A stretch of DNA of 64,000 nucleotides from UBA4782 sp034429195 (GCA_034429195.1 DAOUGQ010000022.1:20230-84229); one strand, 5' to 3'. Counted from the first letter of the stretch, positions 41,796-51,227 are shown. Notes: generated by a model from the sequence alone, not told the origin. A program made the numbers and translations.

Positions 41796-44051
41796 TTATC
41801 TATGGTATCCGCCACCACCACGGCGATCACCACCAGAGTTACGCCGATCGCCACCATTGCGGAAACCACCGCCAGAACGACTACCTTCACGACCACCACG
41901 ACGATCACCACCGCCAGAAGGTCTGGGTCGATCATGAGAAGCTGCTTCTTCTGCTGTCCAACCTTCGAGCACAGCCTGGCGGCTGAGACGGATCTTCCCG
42001 TTCTCATCGATGCCAGTTACCATGACGGTGATTTCATCACCCATGTTGACGATATCTTCCACTTTGTTCACTCGCTCGGAATCGAGCTGAGAAATATGCA
42101 CCATACCATCTACGCCAGGAAGGATTTCAACAAAAGCACCAAATGATTCGATGCGGACAACTTTTCCTGTATAAATGTGACCAACCTGGGCACTTTCTGT
42201 CATGGACAGGATTCGGTCACGAGCAGCAGATTCACCTGCACCATCTGTTGCAGCAATAAAGACAGTTCCATCTTCACCAATATCAATCTTGGTACCAGTC
42301 TCTTCTTGTAATGCACGAATGTTCTTGCCTCCAGGTCCAATCAATGCACCAATCTTTTCCTGAGGGATCTTGATGGTTGATATACGTGGTACGTGAGGCT
42401 TCAATTCGGGGCGGGGAGCTGGAATGGTTTCCAGGATCTTTCCGAGGATAAAGTAGCGGGCTTCTTTTGCCTGTGCAAGCGCTTCAGACATGATCTGCGG
42501 TGTGATCCCTTTAATCTTGATATCCATTTGTAATGCAGTAATTCCATCACTGGTGCCTGCTACTTTAAAGTCCATATCACCCAGGTGATCTTCGGCGCCC
42601 TGGATATCGGTTAGGATAACATACTGGTCATTTTCTTTGATCAATCCCATTGCAACGCCAGCCACTGGCGCTTTGATTGGTACTCCTGTGTCCATAAGTG
42701 CAAGCGTTGAGCCACATACCGATGCCATAGAACTGGAGCCATTTGAAGCCATCACTTCTGAAACCAGGCGAATGGTATAAGGGAACTCTTCTTCGGAAGG
42801 AAGGACGGGAATGAGTGCCCGTTCAGCCAATGCACCATGACCTATTTCTCGGCGGCTTTGGCCACCCAATCTCTTTACTTCACCAGTACAGAAGGGTGGG
42901 AAGTTATAATGATGCATATATCGCTTGACATCAACAGGCGTAAGGGAATCCAGTTCCTGGGCTTCTTTGGGGGTACCCAGTGTTGCCAGTGTAAGTACCT
43001 GTGTCTCTCCGCGGGTGAAGAGTCCGGAACCATGTGCGCGAGGTGAAAGCCCGACTTCGCTCCAAATGGGACGGATCTCATCCAACTTGCGACCATCCAG
43101 GCGTTTGTGATCATTCAAGATGCTGTAACGTACTGCATGTTTCATTACTTCATGAAATGCGTCTTTAACTTTGCCAGCTTTTTCTGGTTCTTCAGGTGTG
43201 ACAAACGCTTCCACTGCCTGTGCTTCCAAGGCATTCATGGCATCATTGAATTCATTTTTCCCGTGAGGTGCGTTCAATGCTTCAACCAGTTGTTGACCAA
43301 AGCGTTCGTTGATTTGTTCTACAAGGCTGGTATCCAGGCTGAAGAGGGGAACTTCCCGTTTTGGTTTACCAACTTCAGCAGCCATCTGAAATTGTAAATC
43401 TATGATAGGTTGGATAGATTTGTGGCCAAATGTAATTGCTTCGACCATCTCGTTTTCTTTGATCTCATTTGCACCACATTCCACCATAAGAATTGCGTCG
43501 CGAGTACCAGCAATGCGCAGGTCAAGGTCTGATTGATCCAACTGGGCATAAGATGGGTTGACTACCCATTCTCCATCGATCCTTCCAATTCTCACGCATC
43601 CAACGGGGCCATCCCAGGGAATATCAGAAATCATCAATGCGGCAGATGCAGCATTGACGACCAAAACATCCAGGGGAAGCTCAAGGTCAGAGGAGAGTGT
43701 TGACATGAGTACCTGCACTTCATTGCGCATGTCTTGAGAGAACAGGGGGCGCAGTGGGCGATCGGTCAGACGGGCGGTCAGTACTGCCTCGGCAGCAGGA
43801 CGACCTTCACGCCGGAAGTATGATCCGGGGATGCGTCCACCTGCATATAATTTCTCTTCATATTCCACGGTGAGTGGGAAAAAGTCCTGCCCCTCGCGTG
43901 GTTCATTTCCCATGGTGGCAGCTGCAAAGACAATATTGTCTCCAACCTGTACAGTTACCGCACCACCAGCCTGGGCAGCCAGTTTACCTGTTTCAAAGGT
44001 AAAAGGATGACCACCCACATCGGTTGTATATACTTTCGATTCAGGTTTCAT
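41796..44051 (-). CDS. pnp: Polyribonucleotide nucleotidyltransferase (PNPase) with Arg/Gly-rich tail
   Basis: The 751-residue enzyme has two RNase PH-like domains (SYFRREGRPAAEAVLTARLTDRPLRPLF in the first; GSGLFTRGETQVLTLATLGT and DIKIKGI in the second). A KH domain follows (GALIGPGGKNIRALQEETG), then S1 (GHIYTGKVVRIESFGAFVEI). After the usual end it carries about 40 residues rich in Gly, Arg and Ser (GGGDRRGGREGSRSGGG and similar), an RGG-like RNA-binding tail. The ATG at 44051 with AAAGGGAT upstream is preferred to the 27-codon longer frame. It degrades RNA 3'-5' using phosphate. It follows rpsO, the classical pairing. Confidence 0.96.
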   Translation of the reverse strand: MKPESKVYTTDVGGHPFTFETGKLAAQAGGAVTVQVGDNIVFAAATMGNEPREGQDFFPLTVEYEEKLYAGGRIPGSYFRREGRPAAEAVLTARLTDRPLRPLFSQDMRNEVQVLMSTLSSDLELPLDVLVVNAASAALMISDIPWDGPVGCVRIGRIDGEWVVNPSYAQLDQSDLDLRIAGTRDAILMVECGANEIKENEMVEAITFGHKSIQPIIDLQFQMAAEVGKPKREVPLFSLDTSLVEQINERFGQQLVEALNAPHGKNEFNDAMNALEAQAVEAFVTPEEPEKAGKVKDAFHEVMKHAVRYSILNDHKRLDGRKLDEIRPIWSEVGLSPRAHGSGLFTRGETQVLTLATLGTPKEAQELDSLTPVDVKRYMHHYNFPPFCTGEVKRLGGQSRREIGHGALAERALIPVLPSEEEFPYTIRLVSEVMASNGSSSMASVCGSTLALMDTGVPIKAPVAGVAMGLIKENDQYVILTDIQGAEDHLGDMDFKVAGTSDGITALQMDIKIKGITPQIMSEALAQAKEARYFILGKILETIPAPRPELKPHVPRISTIKIPQEKIGALIGPGGKNIRALQEETGTKIDIGEDGTVFIAATDGAGESAARDRILSMTESAQVGHIYTGKVVRIESFGAFVEILPGVDGMVHISQLDSERVNKVEDIVNMGDEITVMVTGIDENGKIRLSRQAVLEGWTAEEAASHDRPRPSGGGDRRGGREGSRSGGGFRNGGDRRNSGGDRRGGGGYHR

Positions 44052-44075
44052 AATTATCCCTTTATAATTTTTTGT

Positions 44076-44258
44076 TCCCACCCTGTCAGGGACTGAGAAT
44101 GGTTCGGGAAAAAATTCCTGGATCCTTCTCAATTCCCAACTGGTGGGATGAAAACGAGGGGCTGATTATTACTTATCAGTCTAAACGCAGCGATGAGTCT
44201 TTAGTTTGAACGTGACTCTTCGCCTTGCTCAGAGTGACAAACATTTATCAGTCCCTCG
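44076..44258 (-). promoter_or_regulatory. Structured rpsO-pnp intergenic leader
   Basis: The 225-nt gap between rpsO and pnp holds two strong structures on the transcribed strand. One is a long imperfect hairpin spanning 44076-44148 (outer pairs 44076-44082 with 44142-44148, inner pairs 44089-44099 with 44126-44137), ending 24 nt before the pnp start codon. The other is a 12-bp closing stem 44155-44166 with 44247-44258 (one G:T) around a further small hairpin. In Escherichia coli the same position carries the RNase III hairpin through which PNPase controls its own mRNA; a similar role here is inferred. Confidence 0.55.
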
Positions 44259-44276
44259 TTTATTAATGAATACGAA

Positions 44277-44543
44277 CTACTTCTGTCGCAGACTCAGACT
44301 TTCTGCCAGAGTCTTGTAGCGGCTGAAATCTTTATTCCGGAGATATGCAAGTAATCTACGGCGTTGCCCAACCAGTCGAAGCAATCCACGTCTGGTGGAT
44401 TCATCGTGCTTGTGCACACGTAAATGCTCTGTCAACTCTTTGATACGAGAGGTGAGGATTGCGATCTGGACTTCTGGTGAACCAGTATCTCCTTCATGGG
44501 TTTTATATTTGTTAATGATCGTGCTTTTTGTTTCTTTATTCAT
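44277..44543 (-). CDS. rpsO: Small-subunit ribosomal protein S15
   Basis: The 88-residue protein matches S15 throughout: the EGDTGSPEVQIAILTSRIKELTEHLRVHKHDESTRRGLLRLV core, then GQRRRLLAYLRNKDFSRYKTL. It binds 16S rRNA early in small-subunit assembly. AGGAG lies upstream of the ATG. It precedes pnp in what looks like the standard rpsO-pnp operon. Confidence 0.97.
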   Translation of the reverse strand: MNKETKSTIINKYKTHEGDTGSPEVQIAILTSRIKELTEHLRVHKHDESTRRGLLRLVGQRRRLLAYLRNKDFSRYKTLAESLSLRQK

Positions 44544-44712
44544 GACGTCTGCTTTTCTCCTATTTGCTTATTATGTGCAGGTCTCCTTGCCAGCAGCCTC
44601 ACGCCACAGACAGGACCAGTCAACGGTTTATTATACTATAAGTAAACCTGATATTAAGGGTCAAATTTGAGCGAAGGAAGGGAAATTTCACAAATGTGAG
44701 TAATCAGAAATC

Positions 44713-45174
44713 TCACTCTCGGTCAAGGACATTCGGAATGGTAACGCCTTTGTCCTGCAACCAGGAAATATCCAGTTTCCATGAATGTTGACTACGCTGA
44801 TAAAAGGCTTCAAAAACCTCATCCAGATAGCTGTTAACCTGCTTCAGATCCCAATTATTGATGATAGCCAGATGTTCTTCTGCCTGGACATCCCACCCCA
44901 TTTTCCGGGCAAGAGCCATGTGCTTCACCCGATGACAGTCGCGACATAAAGCGATCACACCGGTTAGTGTCTGTACATGAGTAATATCATCATATTGCCA
45001 GATCTCATGACATTCGAGAGAACGACCTCCACCGGTAGAATGGCAGATCTCGCAGCGATAATTGGCACGGAAAAAACATTCTTGCCTGATCTTCTCCCAA
45101 TCTTTCTTACTCAGGTTCGATCGGAGATTTGAAAAGAAACAGGATTGTGGAACAAGTTCAACGGAAAGCTTCAT
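44713..45174 (-). CDS. HNH endonuclease-like protein
   Basis: The central region has the zinc-linked HNH pattern: CEICHSTGGGRSLECHEIW, then TGVIALCRDCHRVKHM. The paired CxxC motifs would bind structural zinc and the His residues the catalytic metal. The C-terminal 60 residues are helical (NNWDLKQVNSYLDEVFEAFYQR). No restriction or phage genes are nearby, so its role (repair, or a solitary nuclease) is open. It lies 22 nt after the next upstream gene and is probably cotranscribed with it. Confidence 0.75.
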   Translation of the reverse strand: MKLSVELVPQSCFFSNLRSNLSKKDWEKIRQECFFRANYRCEICHSTGGGRSLECHEIWQYDDITHVQTLTGVIALCRDCHRVKHMALARKMGWDVQAEEHLAIINNWDLKQVNSYLDEVFEAFYQRSQHSWKLDISWLQDKGVTIPNVLDRE

Positions 45175-45196
45175 GGAAAAAACCTTTGATCGATAT

Positions 45197-46057
45197 TTAT
45201 TTCGGTTGTTCGCTGGAGGTACGCCATTCTGCGAGAAGAGAACTTCTCACAGGTTCATCGAAAAGTGCAATGATCTTACGCAAAAGCCTTGCAGTAGCTT
45301 CCGAAACGCCAAGCCGGATAATCTGACGGAGAAAGTAAGCACATTCTGCGGGGGATCGTTCTTTTAGCAGGGTAGTCACTTCAATCAGTTCGCGCTGTAA
45401 TGCTTGAGGATGACTTTTTATAACGATGGCTGTCAAATCAAACAAGGGGGGCAGGTTTTCGTACTCGGGATTCTGGAGGAGAGATAGAATTGCATATAAC
45501 ATGGCACGTTGTACTCCCGTTCTTTCACTGGTGCCCCAATCTTTCAGGATCTGTATCCAGTCTTCCGGTTTTTCCTGCCGCAAGCGGGATGTGCCTTTTT
45601 CCAACAAGGTTCGGAGTAATATTTCATCAGTGGTTTGACCCGACCACGAAACGAGACGGTTGCAGATATCTTGCTGATAGTTGAGTGGAAGTTTACCTAA
45701 CAGTGCAGCAGCCAAAATGCGAGGTTCCATCATGGATTCCTGCCATAAGGTATCAATCAAGGAAAGAGCTGCACCGGGATTCTCGATACAACGTTGATGC
45801 AGATCGATCTCCAATTGGCGCATCACAAGAGAATGAACATGATATGCTTGAATGCTAGATTTCTTTTCTACCAGTTCACCAGGTCTATAAACCCGATCAG
45901 CATAAAAACTGAAGATGCCGTGTAATTCTTGTACAAATTCAGCTGGACGAGTAAACCTCCAGATTAATCCATCTATCTGATGCTTCAGACGATTCAGGTC
46001 AACAGCGGGCATAGGTAAAACGTATGGGAAAGTTTTGGGAGATGCATCTGCAAACAT
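45197..46057 (-). CDS. Alpha-helical repeat protein, possibly AlkD/HEAT-like
   Basis: The 286-residue soluble protein is almost wholly helical with repeat-like helix pairs (EPRILAAALLGKLPLNYQQD, TGVQRAMLYAILSLLQNPEY, SPAECAYFLRQIIRLGVSEA). The pattern resembles HEAT/ARM repeats as in DNA-alkylation-repair AlkD proteins, but I see no diagnostic active-site residues and do not assign that activity. Its cotranscription with an HNH nuclease is compatible with a nucleic-acid role. Confidence 0.45.
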   Translation of the reverse strand: MFADASPKTFPYVLPMPAVDLNRLKHQIDGLIWRFTRPAEFVQELHGIFSFYADRVYRPGELVEKKSSIQAYHVHSLVMRQLEIDLHQRCIENPGAALSLIDTLWQESMMEPRILAAALLGKLPLNYQQDICNRLVSWSGQTTDEILLRTLLEKGTSRLRQEKPEDWIQILKDWGTSERTGVQRAMLYAILSLLQNPEYENLPPLFDLTAIVIKSHPQALQRELIEVTTLLKERSPAECAYFLRQIIRLGVSEATARLLRKIIALFDEPVRSSLLAEWRTSSEQPK

Positions 46058-46182
46058 TCGTCTTTACCATTTCAAAACACTCCAGATGCTATTTCCAAAT
46101 GATTTAATGTAGATACATTCCAAGGCAATCAATTGATGGGACCCATCAACAGATCCCATCCTATTCGCACAAGATAAATTTT

Positions 46183-47616
46183 CTAATACGCCTTGGCAAA
46201 GTAGACTTTTTCTGTAGCTTCTTTACCACAGTAAATACATTTTCCTTTACCATGCTCCTGGTTCAGGGGGATGCATCGGGTGCCGGCTTTGGTTTCTTCC
46301 TTCACCTTTGCTTCACATTCTGCATTGCCACACCACCATGCATACGCCCAACCATTTTGTACAATTTCTTTTAAGTGATCATAATCGCAGGGTTCAGAAA
46401 TATGGTCATTGCGGAATTGGGTAGCTTTGGCTAACAGGTTTGCCTGTATTTCGTTCAGCAAACTGCCGATTTGTTCTCCCAGGTTGTCCATTGGTAAAAT
46501 AGCTTTGCCAGGTTTTCCGAGTATATCTCGACGGGCAGTCATGATGCTGTGCTTTTCCACATCCTTTGGACCAATTTCGATACGCAAGGGTACACCACGC
46601 ATTTCCCAATCGTTGAATTTAAAGCCGGGAGTAACCTCACTTCTGTCATCTATTTTCACACGAAAAGCGGATAACATTCCTTTCACCTGTTCTACAACAG
46701 GCATAATAGCGGATCTTTCGGTATCATTGCGGAAGATAGGAACGATCACAATTTGGTAGGGTGCCAGCCTTGGAGGAAGCACCAGGCCTTGATCATCGCC
46801 ATGTGTCATGATAATGGCGCCAACAAAGCGAGTGGAAAGACCCCAGGAGGTTGTCCAGCAATATTGAAGATTATTGGTTTCGTCAAGATATTTGATATCA
46901 AATGCTTTGGCAAAATTTTGCCCAAGGTTATGTGATGTACCTGATTGCAATGCGCGGGTGTCGCCCATCATGGCTTCGATGGTGTATGAATGCTGCGCAC
47001 CAGCGAATTTTTCAGCCTCGCTCTTGCGTCCTTTGATGACAGGCACTGCTGCTTCGTTGACTGCAAAATCTGCATATTGATCTAACATACGCAGGGTTTC
47101 TTCTTCAGCTTCTTTGGCGGTAGCATGGGCAGTGTGTCCTTCCTGCCAGTAGAATTCACAAGTGCGGAGGAAAAGCCGTGTGCGCATTTCCCATCGAACT
47201 ACATTTGCCCACTGGTTGATTAAGACAGGTAGATCACGATAGGATTTGATCCACTTGGAATACATATGACCGATGATGGTTTCGGAAGTCGGGCGAACAA
47301 CCAGCGGTTCTTCCAGTGTTTCACCACCACCAATGGTGACTACTGCCAGTTCCGGAGAAAATCCTTCCACATGTTCTTTTTCTCTTTCCAGAAATGACAT
47401 GGGGATGAATAATGGGAAAGCTGCATTGACATGTCCTGTTGCTTTAAATCGTTTATCTAATGCTTCCTGGATATTCTCCCATAATGCCCAACCATAAGGG
47501 CGTACCACCATGCATCCGCGTACTGGGGCATAATCTGCCAATTCAGCACGTTGAACCAGGGTGTTGTACCATTCTGAAAAATTTTCTGCTCGGGTAGGTA
47601 ATTTCTCTTCGCTCAT
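46183..47616 (-). CDS. proS: Prolyl-tRNA synthetase, archaeal/eukaryotic type
   Basis: The 477-residue class II enzyme has the P-type architecture without the bacterial editing insertion. Visible motifs are GCMVVRPYGWALWENIQEALD, RPTSETIIGHMYSKWI, motif 2 LRTCEFYWQEGHTAHA, SGTSHNLGQNFAKAFDI and motif 3-type GVPLRIEIGPKDVEKHS. A C-terminal zinc-binding domain with WCGNAECEAKVKEETKA and CIYCGKEA ends in KAY, as in archaeal-type ProS. It charges tRNA-Pro. A weak inverted repeat (46133-46160) lies downstream. Confidence 0.96.
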   Translation of the reverse strand: MSEEKLPTRAENFSEWYNTLVQRAELADYAPVRGCMVVRPYGWALWENIQEALDKRFKATGHVNAAFPLFIPMSFLEREKEHVEGFSPELAVVTIGGGETLEEPLVVRPTSETIIGHMYSKWIKSYRDLPVLINQWANVVRWEMRTRLFLRTCEFYWQEGHTAHATAKEAEEETLRMLDQYADFAVNEAAVPVIKGRKSEAEKFAGAQHSYTIEAMMGDTRALQSGTSHNLGQNFAKAFDIKYLDETNNLQYCWTTSWGLSTRFVGAIIMTHGDDQGLVLPPRLAPYQIVIVPIFRNDTERSAIMPVVEQVKGMLSAFRVKIDDRSEVTPGFKFNDWEMRGVPLRIEIGPKDVEKHSIMTARRDILGKPGKAILPMDNLGEQIGSLLNEIQANLLAKATQFRNDHISEPCDYDHLKEIVQNGWAYAWWCGNAECEAKVKEETKAGTRCIPLNQEHGKGKCIYCGKEATEKVYFAKAY

Positions 47617-47639
47617 TTTTACTCAAATAGTTTAAAATT

Positions 47640-48191
47640 TCAGCCTTTTTTGATTGGCTGATGCATATTTATTTTATTTACAGCGCTGTTGATATCAGGC
47701 ACAAACTGCAGGTAATCCCAATCGTGTTCTTTGATGAATTGTCCAAGATTGTCACGAAGTGCTGAAAACACATTCTGCCAGGGTTCTCCAATGATGATAC
47801 ATGGTCTGGGTGATGTAGAGTGAATAGCAAGCCGATTCCAGAGCATGAGAATCTCTGTCAGTGTACCGACACCGCCGGGGAGTGCAATCGCTGCATCGCA
47901 GCCATCCAATAATGAGATAAGGCGTTCATGAAGCGTTGGCAACCGCCATTCTTCTTTGACCCAGGCATTGGGTTGTATCTGCCGCCAGTTCTCTATCTCA
48001 TCACAGGTTACACCGATCACATGTGCACCGGCATCTGCTGCGCCATGAGATACTGCTTCCATCATCCCGATATAACCACCAGTAAGCACGGTATGACCGG
48101 CTTCTCCCAACAATTTTCCCAACCGGTATGCATCTTCGTAAGGTTTTTCTCCGGGTTTGGGGTTTGCTGCACCAAAAACTGAAACTTTCAT
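47640..48191 (-). CDS. LOG-family (TIGR00730-type) Rossmann protein
   Basis: The protein begins MKVSVFGAANPKPGE and has the hallmark LPGGVGTLTEILMLWNRL near residue 90, the PGGxGTxxE motif of cytokinin riboside 5'-monophosphate phosphoribohydrolases (LOG). An upstream GGYIGMMEAVSHGAADAG also fits. The family cleaves nucleotide 5'-monophosphates to free base and ribose phosphate; the physiological role in bacteria varies. The ATG at 48191 with AGGAGAG upstream is preferred over an ATG 57 nt earlier that would overlap the next gene. Confidence 0.85.
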   Translation of the reverse strand: MKVSVFGAANPKPGEKPYEDAYRLGKLLGEAGHTVLTGGYIGMMEAVSHGAADAGAHVIGVTCDEIENWRQIQPNAWVKEEWRLPTLHERLISLLDGCDAAIALPGGVGTLTEILMLWNRLAIHSTSPRPCIIIGEPWQNVFSALRDNLGQFIKEHDWDYLQFVPDINSAVNKINMHQPIKKG

Positions 48192-48219
48192 TGGCTCTCC
48201 TGAACTGGTCAATTGTACC

Positions 48220-48438
48220 TCATTTATCAATTTCGACTGAATTTCCAACCCCGATCACTTCGAGGGCAATCTTCGCAGATACCTGTTGCTCTGGGTGCCA
48301 GTCGGGTTCTGATACCATGCGATGCAAATGTGCGACCACTACTTTCTGGCTTGCCTGATCCAGATCTTTATAAGCTTGTCTGATGAGGTCTGGCTGTCGT
48401 GATAATATTGCATCCCATATTTCTTCAAGATATTCCAT
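48220..48438 (-). CDS. Small conserved-looking protein, unknown
   Basis: This 72-residue acidic, helical protein (MEYLEEIWDAILSRQPDLIR... ending VGNSVEIDK) has no recognised domain. The start at 48438 has AAGGGAAG upstream; a longer frame begins inside the preceding terminator and is unlikely. It is separated from the EF-G-like gene by that terminator and from the LOG-family gene by 28 nt, so it may head a two-gene unit. Confidence 0.5.
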   Translation of the reverse strand: MEYLEEIWDAILSRQPDLIRQAYKDLDQASQKVVVAHLHRMVSEPDWHPEQQVSAKIALEVIGVGNSVEIDK

Positions 48439-48457
48439 TTTTATCTTCCCTTCTAAG

Positions 48458-48487
48458 AAAAAACCAGGCGCAAGCACCTGGTTTTTT
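48458..48487 (-). terminator. Rho-independent terminator after the EF-G-like gene
   Basis: On the minus strand an 11-bp stem (CCAGG with CCTGG, extended by six A:T pairs) ends in a run of T. It lies 17 nt beyond the stop of the EF-G-like gene. Confidence 0.85.
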
Positions 48488-48504
48488 GTTCGATAACTGA
48501 AGAA

Positions 48505-50577
48505 TTATTCTTCCTTGTGACTTTCTTGCTCTTTTTGCTTTGCAGCGATGATCTCAGCAGCTACATGCTGTGGAACCATTTCGTGATGGTCATATTCCAT
48601 GGTGAAGATGCCACGGCCACCAGTGATGGATCGCAGTTGTGTGGTGTAACGTTGCATTTCTGCCAACGGCACCTGCGCAGAGACGGTCGATTTTCCTTTT
48701 TCTGTTTCCATACCTTGAATACGGGCACGGCGAGTGTTCAAGTCACCCATAACATCACCCATGTTTGCTTCAGGAACAATGATCTTGACATTCATGATTG
48801 GCTCAAGCAAGATTGGGTTTGCGTCCTTAAAGGCGAGCTTAAAAGCCTCACGTCCAGCAATTTCAAATGCGATAGGTTTTGAATCTACTGGATGCTCTTT
48901 CCCGTCGAATACTGCAACACGTACACCAGAAACAGGGTAGCCAGCCAGGATGCCTTCTTTCATGACATTGCGGATACCTTTTTCGATGGCGGGGATATAG
49001 CTTGATGAAATAGCACCACCAAAGATTTCATTTACTATTTCAAAATCTCCTTCTGGGTTTGGCTCGACACGCAAATGCACTTCACCAAACTGCCCCGAAC
49101 CACCGGTTTGTTTTTTATGGCGGTACATTGCAGAAGCTATTTTATTGATTGCTTCTTTATAAGGCACCTTGGGGACATCAATTATCAGGTTGACCTGGAA
49201 TTTACTTTCAGCACGGCGGATTGCAACGTCAATATGTTGGTCACCCATACCCTGAAGAATTGTCTGGTTGGTAGCTGGATCCATACGCCAGGATAAAGTC
49301 ATATCTTCTTCGCATAAGCGAGTAAGTGCCGGGCTGATCTTGGTTGAATCAGCCTGGGTCTTGGGGAAGATAGCCACCTGGTAAAGGGAATGAGGATATT
49401 GCGGGATGGGCAGAATATATCCACTCGATCGGTCACAGAGAGTATTCGTTGTTGTAGTTTCGCCTAATTTTGCAACACTTCCAATATCACCCGCATGCAA
49501 CACTTTGACTGTAATGGATTCTTTTCCGCGAGGGGAGAACAGATTGCCCATTCTCTCTTCTATACTTTTTGTATTATTCCAGACGCGGCTGTCAGAGCTT
49601 ATAGAGCCAGAATAGATACGGAAATATGTTTGTTTGCCGACAAATGGATCTGCTGTGGTTTTCCAAACATATGCTGCCAGGGGGTTGGAATCAGAAGCTT
49701 TTAATTCTACGGTTGCATCTTTTACGTTGGCTACCGCAGTCGGAGCATCTACTGGAGATGGTAATAAACCTACGATTGCATCTAATAGGGTTGCCAGACC
49801 AGTTTCAGCGCCACCTGCAGCAACAACCACGGGTGTAAATGAGCCAGCGATCACTGAAGCACGTAATCCACGGATGATCTCCTCATCGGAAAGTGTGCCT
49901 GATTCAAGGTATTTTTCAAATAAAGCATCATCACCCTCTGCAGCAGCTTCTATCACTGCAACTCGGGCAGTTTCTGCTTCGTCTTTCATATCAGCTGGGA
50001 TCTCTACTGCTGTTTTACCATCGCCTTTATAAGCTTTCATGGTCAGCAGGTCGATCACGCCCTGGAAATCTAGTTTTTCACCCCAGGGAAGCTGAATGGG
50101 AAGGAAACGTGTATCAGAGATGCCCTGCATTGAAGCGAGAGCTTTCTGGAAACTGGCATTTTCACGATTCAACTTGTTTATTACCAGGATTCGAGGAAGT
50201 TTGAATTGATCACAATAGTTCCAGGTAATCTCTGTACCAACTTCTCGCCCAGCAGTCGCGTCAATCAGTACCAACGCTGCATCAGCAACACGCAAAGCAG
50301 AAATTACCTCTCCAACAAAATCAGTATACCCTGGTGTGTCCAGTAAATTGATCTTGCAATTCTTATATTCCACTGGAATAACAGAGGTGTAAAGAGAAAT
50401 TCCCCGCCGGATTTCTTCTTCATCAAAATCCGATACGGTTGTACCATCTTCGATTCTCCCAAGGCGCGTAGTGGCGCCTGTAAAGTGGAGAAATGCTTCG
50501 CAGAGGATGGTTTTACCAGCACTGCTGTGTGATACGATAGCAACGTTGCGAATAGATTCAGTTGTATATTCTTTCAT
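48505..50577 (-). CDS. Elongation factor G-like GTPase (EF-G paralogue)
   Basis: The 690-residue protein has all five EF-G domains. G1 is SHSSAGKT, G3 DTPGYTDF, and G4 reads NKLN instead of NKxD (near residue 135). Later parts include SGGSGQFGEVHLRVEPNPEGDFEIVNEIFGGAISSSYIPAIEKGI-type domain IV and MNVKIIVPEANMGDVMGDLNTRRARIQGME of domain V. The SHSSAGKT variant marks the EF-G-like paralogue group, not the main translocase. Translation-related work such as ribosome recycling or rescue is plausible. A terminator follows. Confidence 0.88.
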   Translation of the reverse strand: MKEYTTESIRNVAIVSHSSAGKTILCEAFLHFTGATTRLGRIEDGTTVSDFDEEEIRRGISLYTSVIPVEYKNCKINLLDTPGYTDFVGEVISALRVADAALVLIDATAGREVGTEITWNYCDQFKLPRILVINKLNRENASFQKALASMQGISDTRFLPIQLPWGEKLDFQGVIDLLTMKAYKGDGKTAVEIPADMKDEAETARVAVIEAAAEGDDALFEKYLESGTLSDEEIIRGLRASVIAGSFTPVVVAAGGAETGLATLLDAIVGLLPSPVDAPTAVANVKDATVELKASDSNPLAAYVWKTTADPFVGKQTYFRIYSGSISSDSRVWNNTKSIEERMGNLFSPRGKESITVKVLHAGDIGSVAKLGETTTTNTLCDRSSGYILPIPQYPHSLYQVAIFPKTQADSTKISPALTRLCEEDMTLSWRMDPATNQTILQGMGDQHIDVAIRRAESKFQVNLIIDVPKVPYKEAINKIASAMYRHKKQTGGSGQFGEVHLRVEPNPEGDFEIVNEIFGGAISSSYIPAIEKGIRNVMKEGILAGYPVSGVRVAVFDGKEHPVDSKPIAFEIAGREAFKLAFKDANPILLEPIMNVKIIVPEANMGDVMGDLNTRRARIQGMETEKGKSTVSAQVPLAEMQRYTTQLRSITGGRGIFTMEYDHHEMVPQHVAAEIIAAKQKEQESHKEE

Positions 50578-50668
50578 GAAATCAGTTCCTTCTTTGCACG
50601 CGATAATAGCCTGAACCGGCTAAAAAAATTTGGTTACAGATAAAAACCCTAGCAATTATATCAGACGT

Positions 50669-51208
50669 TCATGACTCTGCAACGAGAACTTTTTCCATTC
50701 TCCAGGCTGGTTGTATCACCTGATGCCAAACTCCTTTTTCATCAGGATAGCTCCATATACCTGGTTCGTGCGCTACAATGTGGTATCCACAACTTTCGTA
50801 TAATTTTTGCGCGCGGGGATTATCTTTAGCAACGTTAAGTGTGGCAAATTTTATACCTCTTGCATAGAGGTCTCGTTCTGCTGTTTGCAGTAAAGCTCTG
50901 CCAATTCCATTACAGCGATATTCAGGTTTGACACGGATCGCATACATATAAGCACGATCTTTTCCGTTTGCCAATTCCAACCGGTCACAGATGAGTTGAA
51001 TAAATGCCTGTCCGATGATGCCAGTACCCGGAAGTTCAACAACCCAGGCAACTAGATAACCTGCTTCTGCCCGAGAAAATGCATCTGCATAAATCTTTCT
51101 AAAATGGGTAAATTCACCATTCCATTCCAATGCAGGCAGATCAGTTTTTCGCAAGTGCCGAAAAATGACCTGTTTTACCAGTTCATTTTGAGCGAATATC
51201 TCAACCAT
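50669..51208 (-). CDS. GNAT-family N-acetyltransferase
   Basis: The acetyl-CoA loop is IRVKPEYRCNGIGRALLQTAERDLYARGI, followed by ATLNVAKDNPRAQKLYESCGYHIV, the standard GNAT order. At 179 residues it is a single-domain enzyme. Substrate unknown. It starts 19 nt from the end of the DHH-CBS-CCA fusion gene and is probably cotranscribed with it. Confidence 0.85.
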   Translation of the reverse strand: MVEIFAQNELVKQVIFRHLRKTDLPALEWNGEFTHFRKIYADAFSRAEAGYLVAWVVELPGTGIIGQAFIQLICDRLELANGKDRAYMYAIRVKPEYRCNGIGRALLQTAERDLYARGIKFATLNVAKDNPRAQKLYESCGYHIVAHEPGIWSYPDEKGVWHQVIQPAWRMEKVLVAES

Positions 51209-51227
51209 AGTTCTATAAAATACAAGT

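Noticed and set aside
41802..42146. Thr-rich plus-strand frame that might be a small secreted protein
   Set aside because: It is the reverse of the Gly/Arg-rich PNPase tail and S1 domain.
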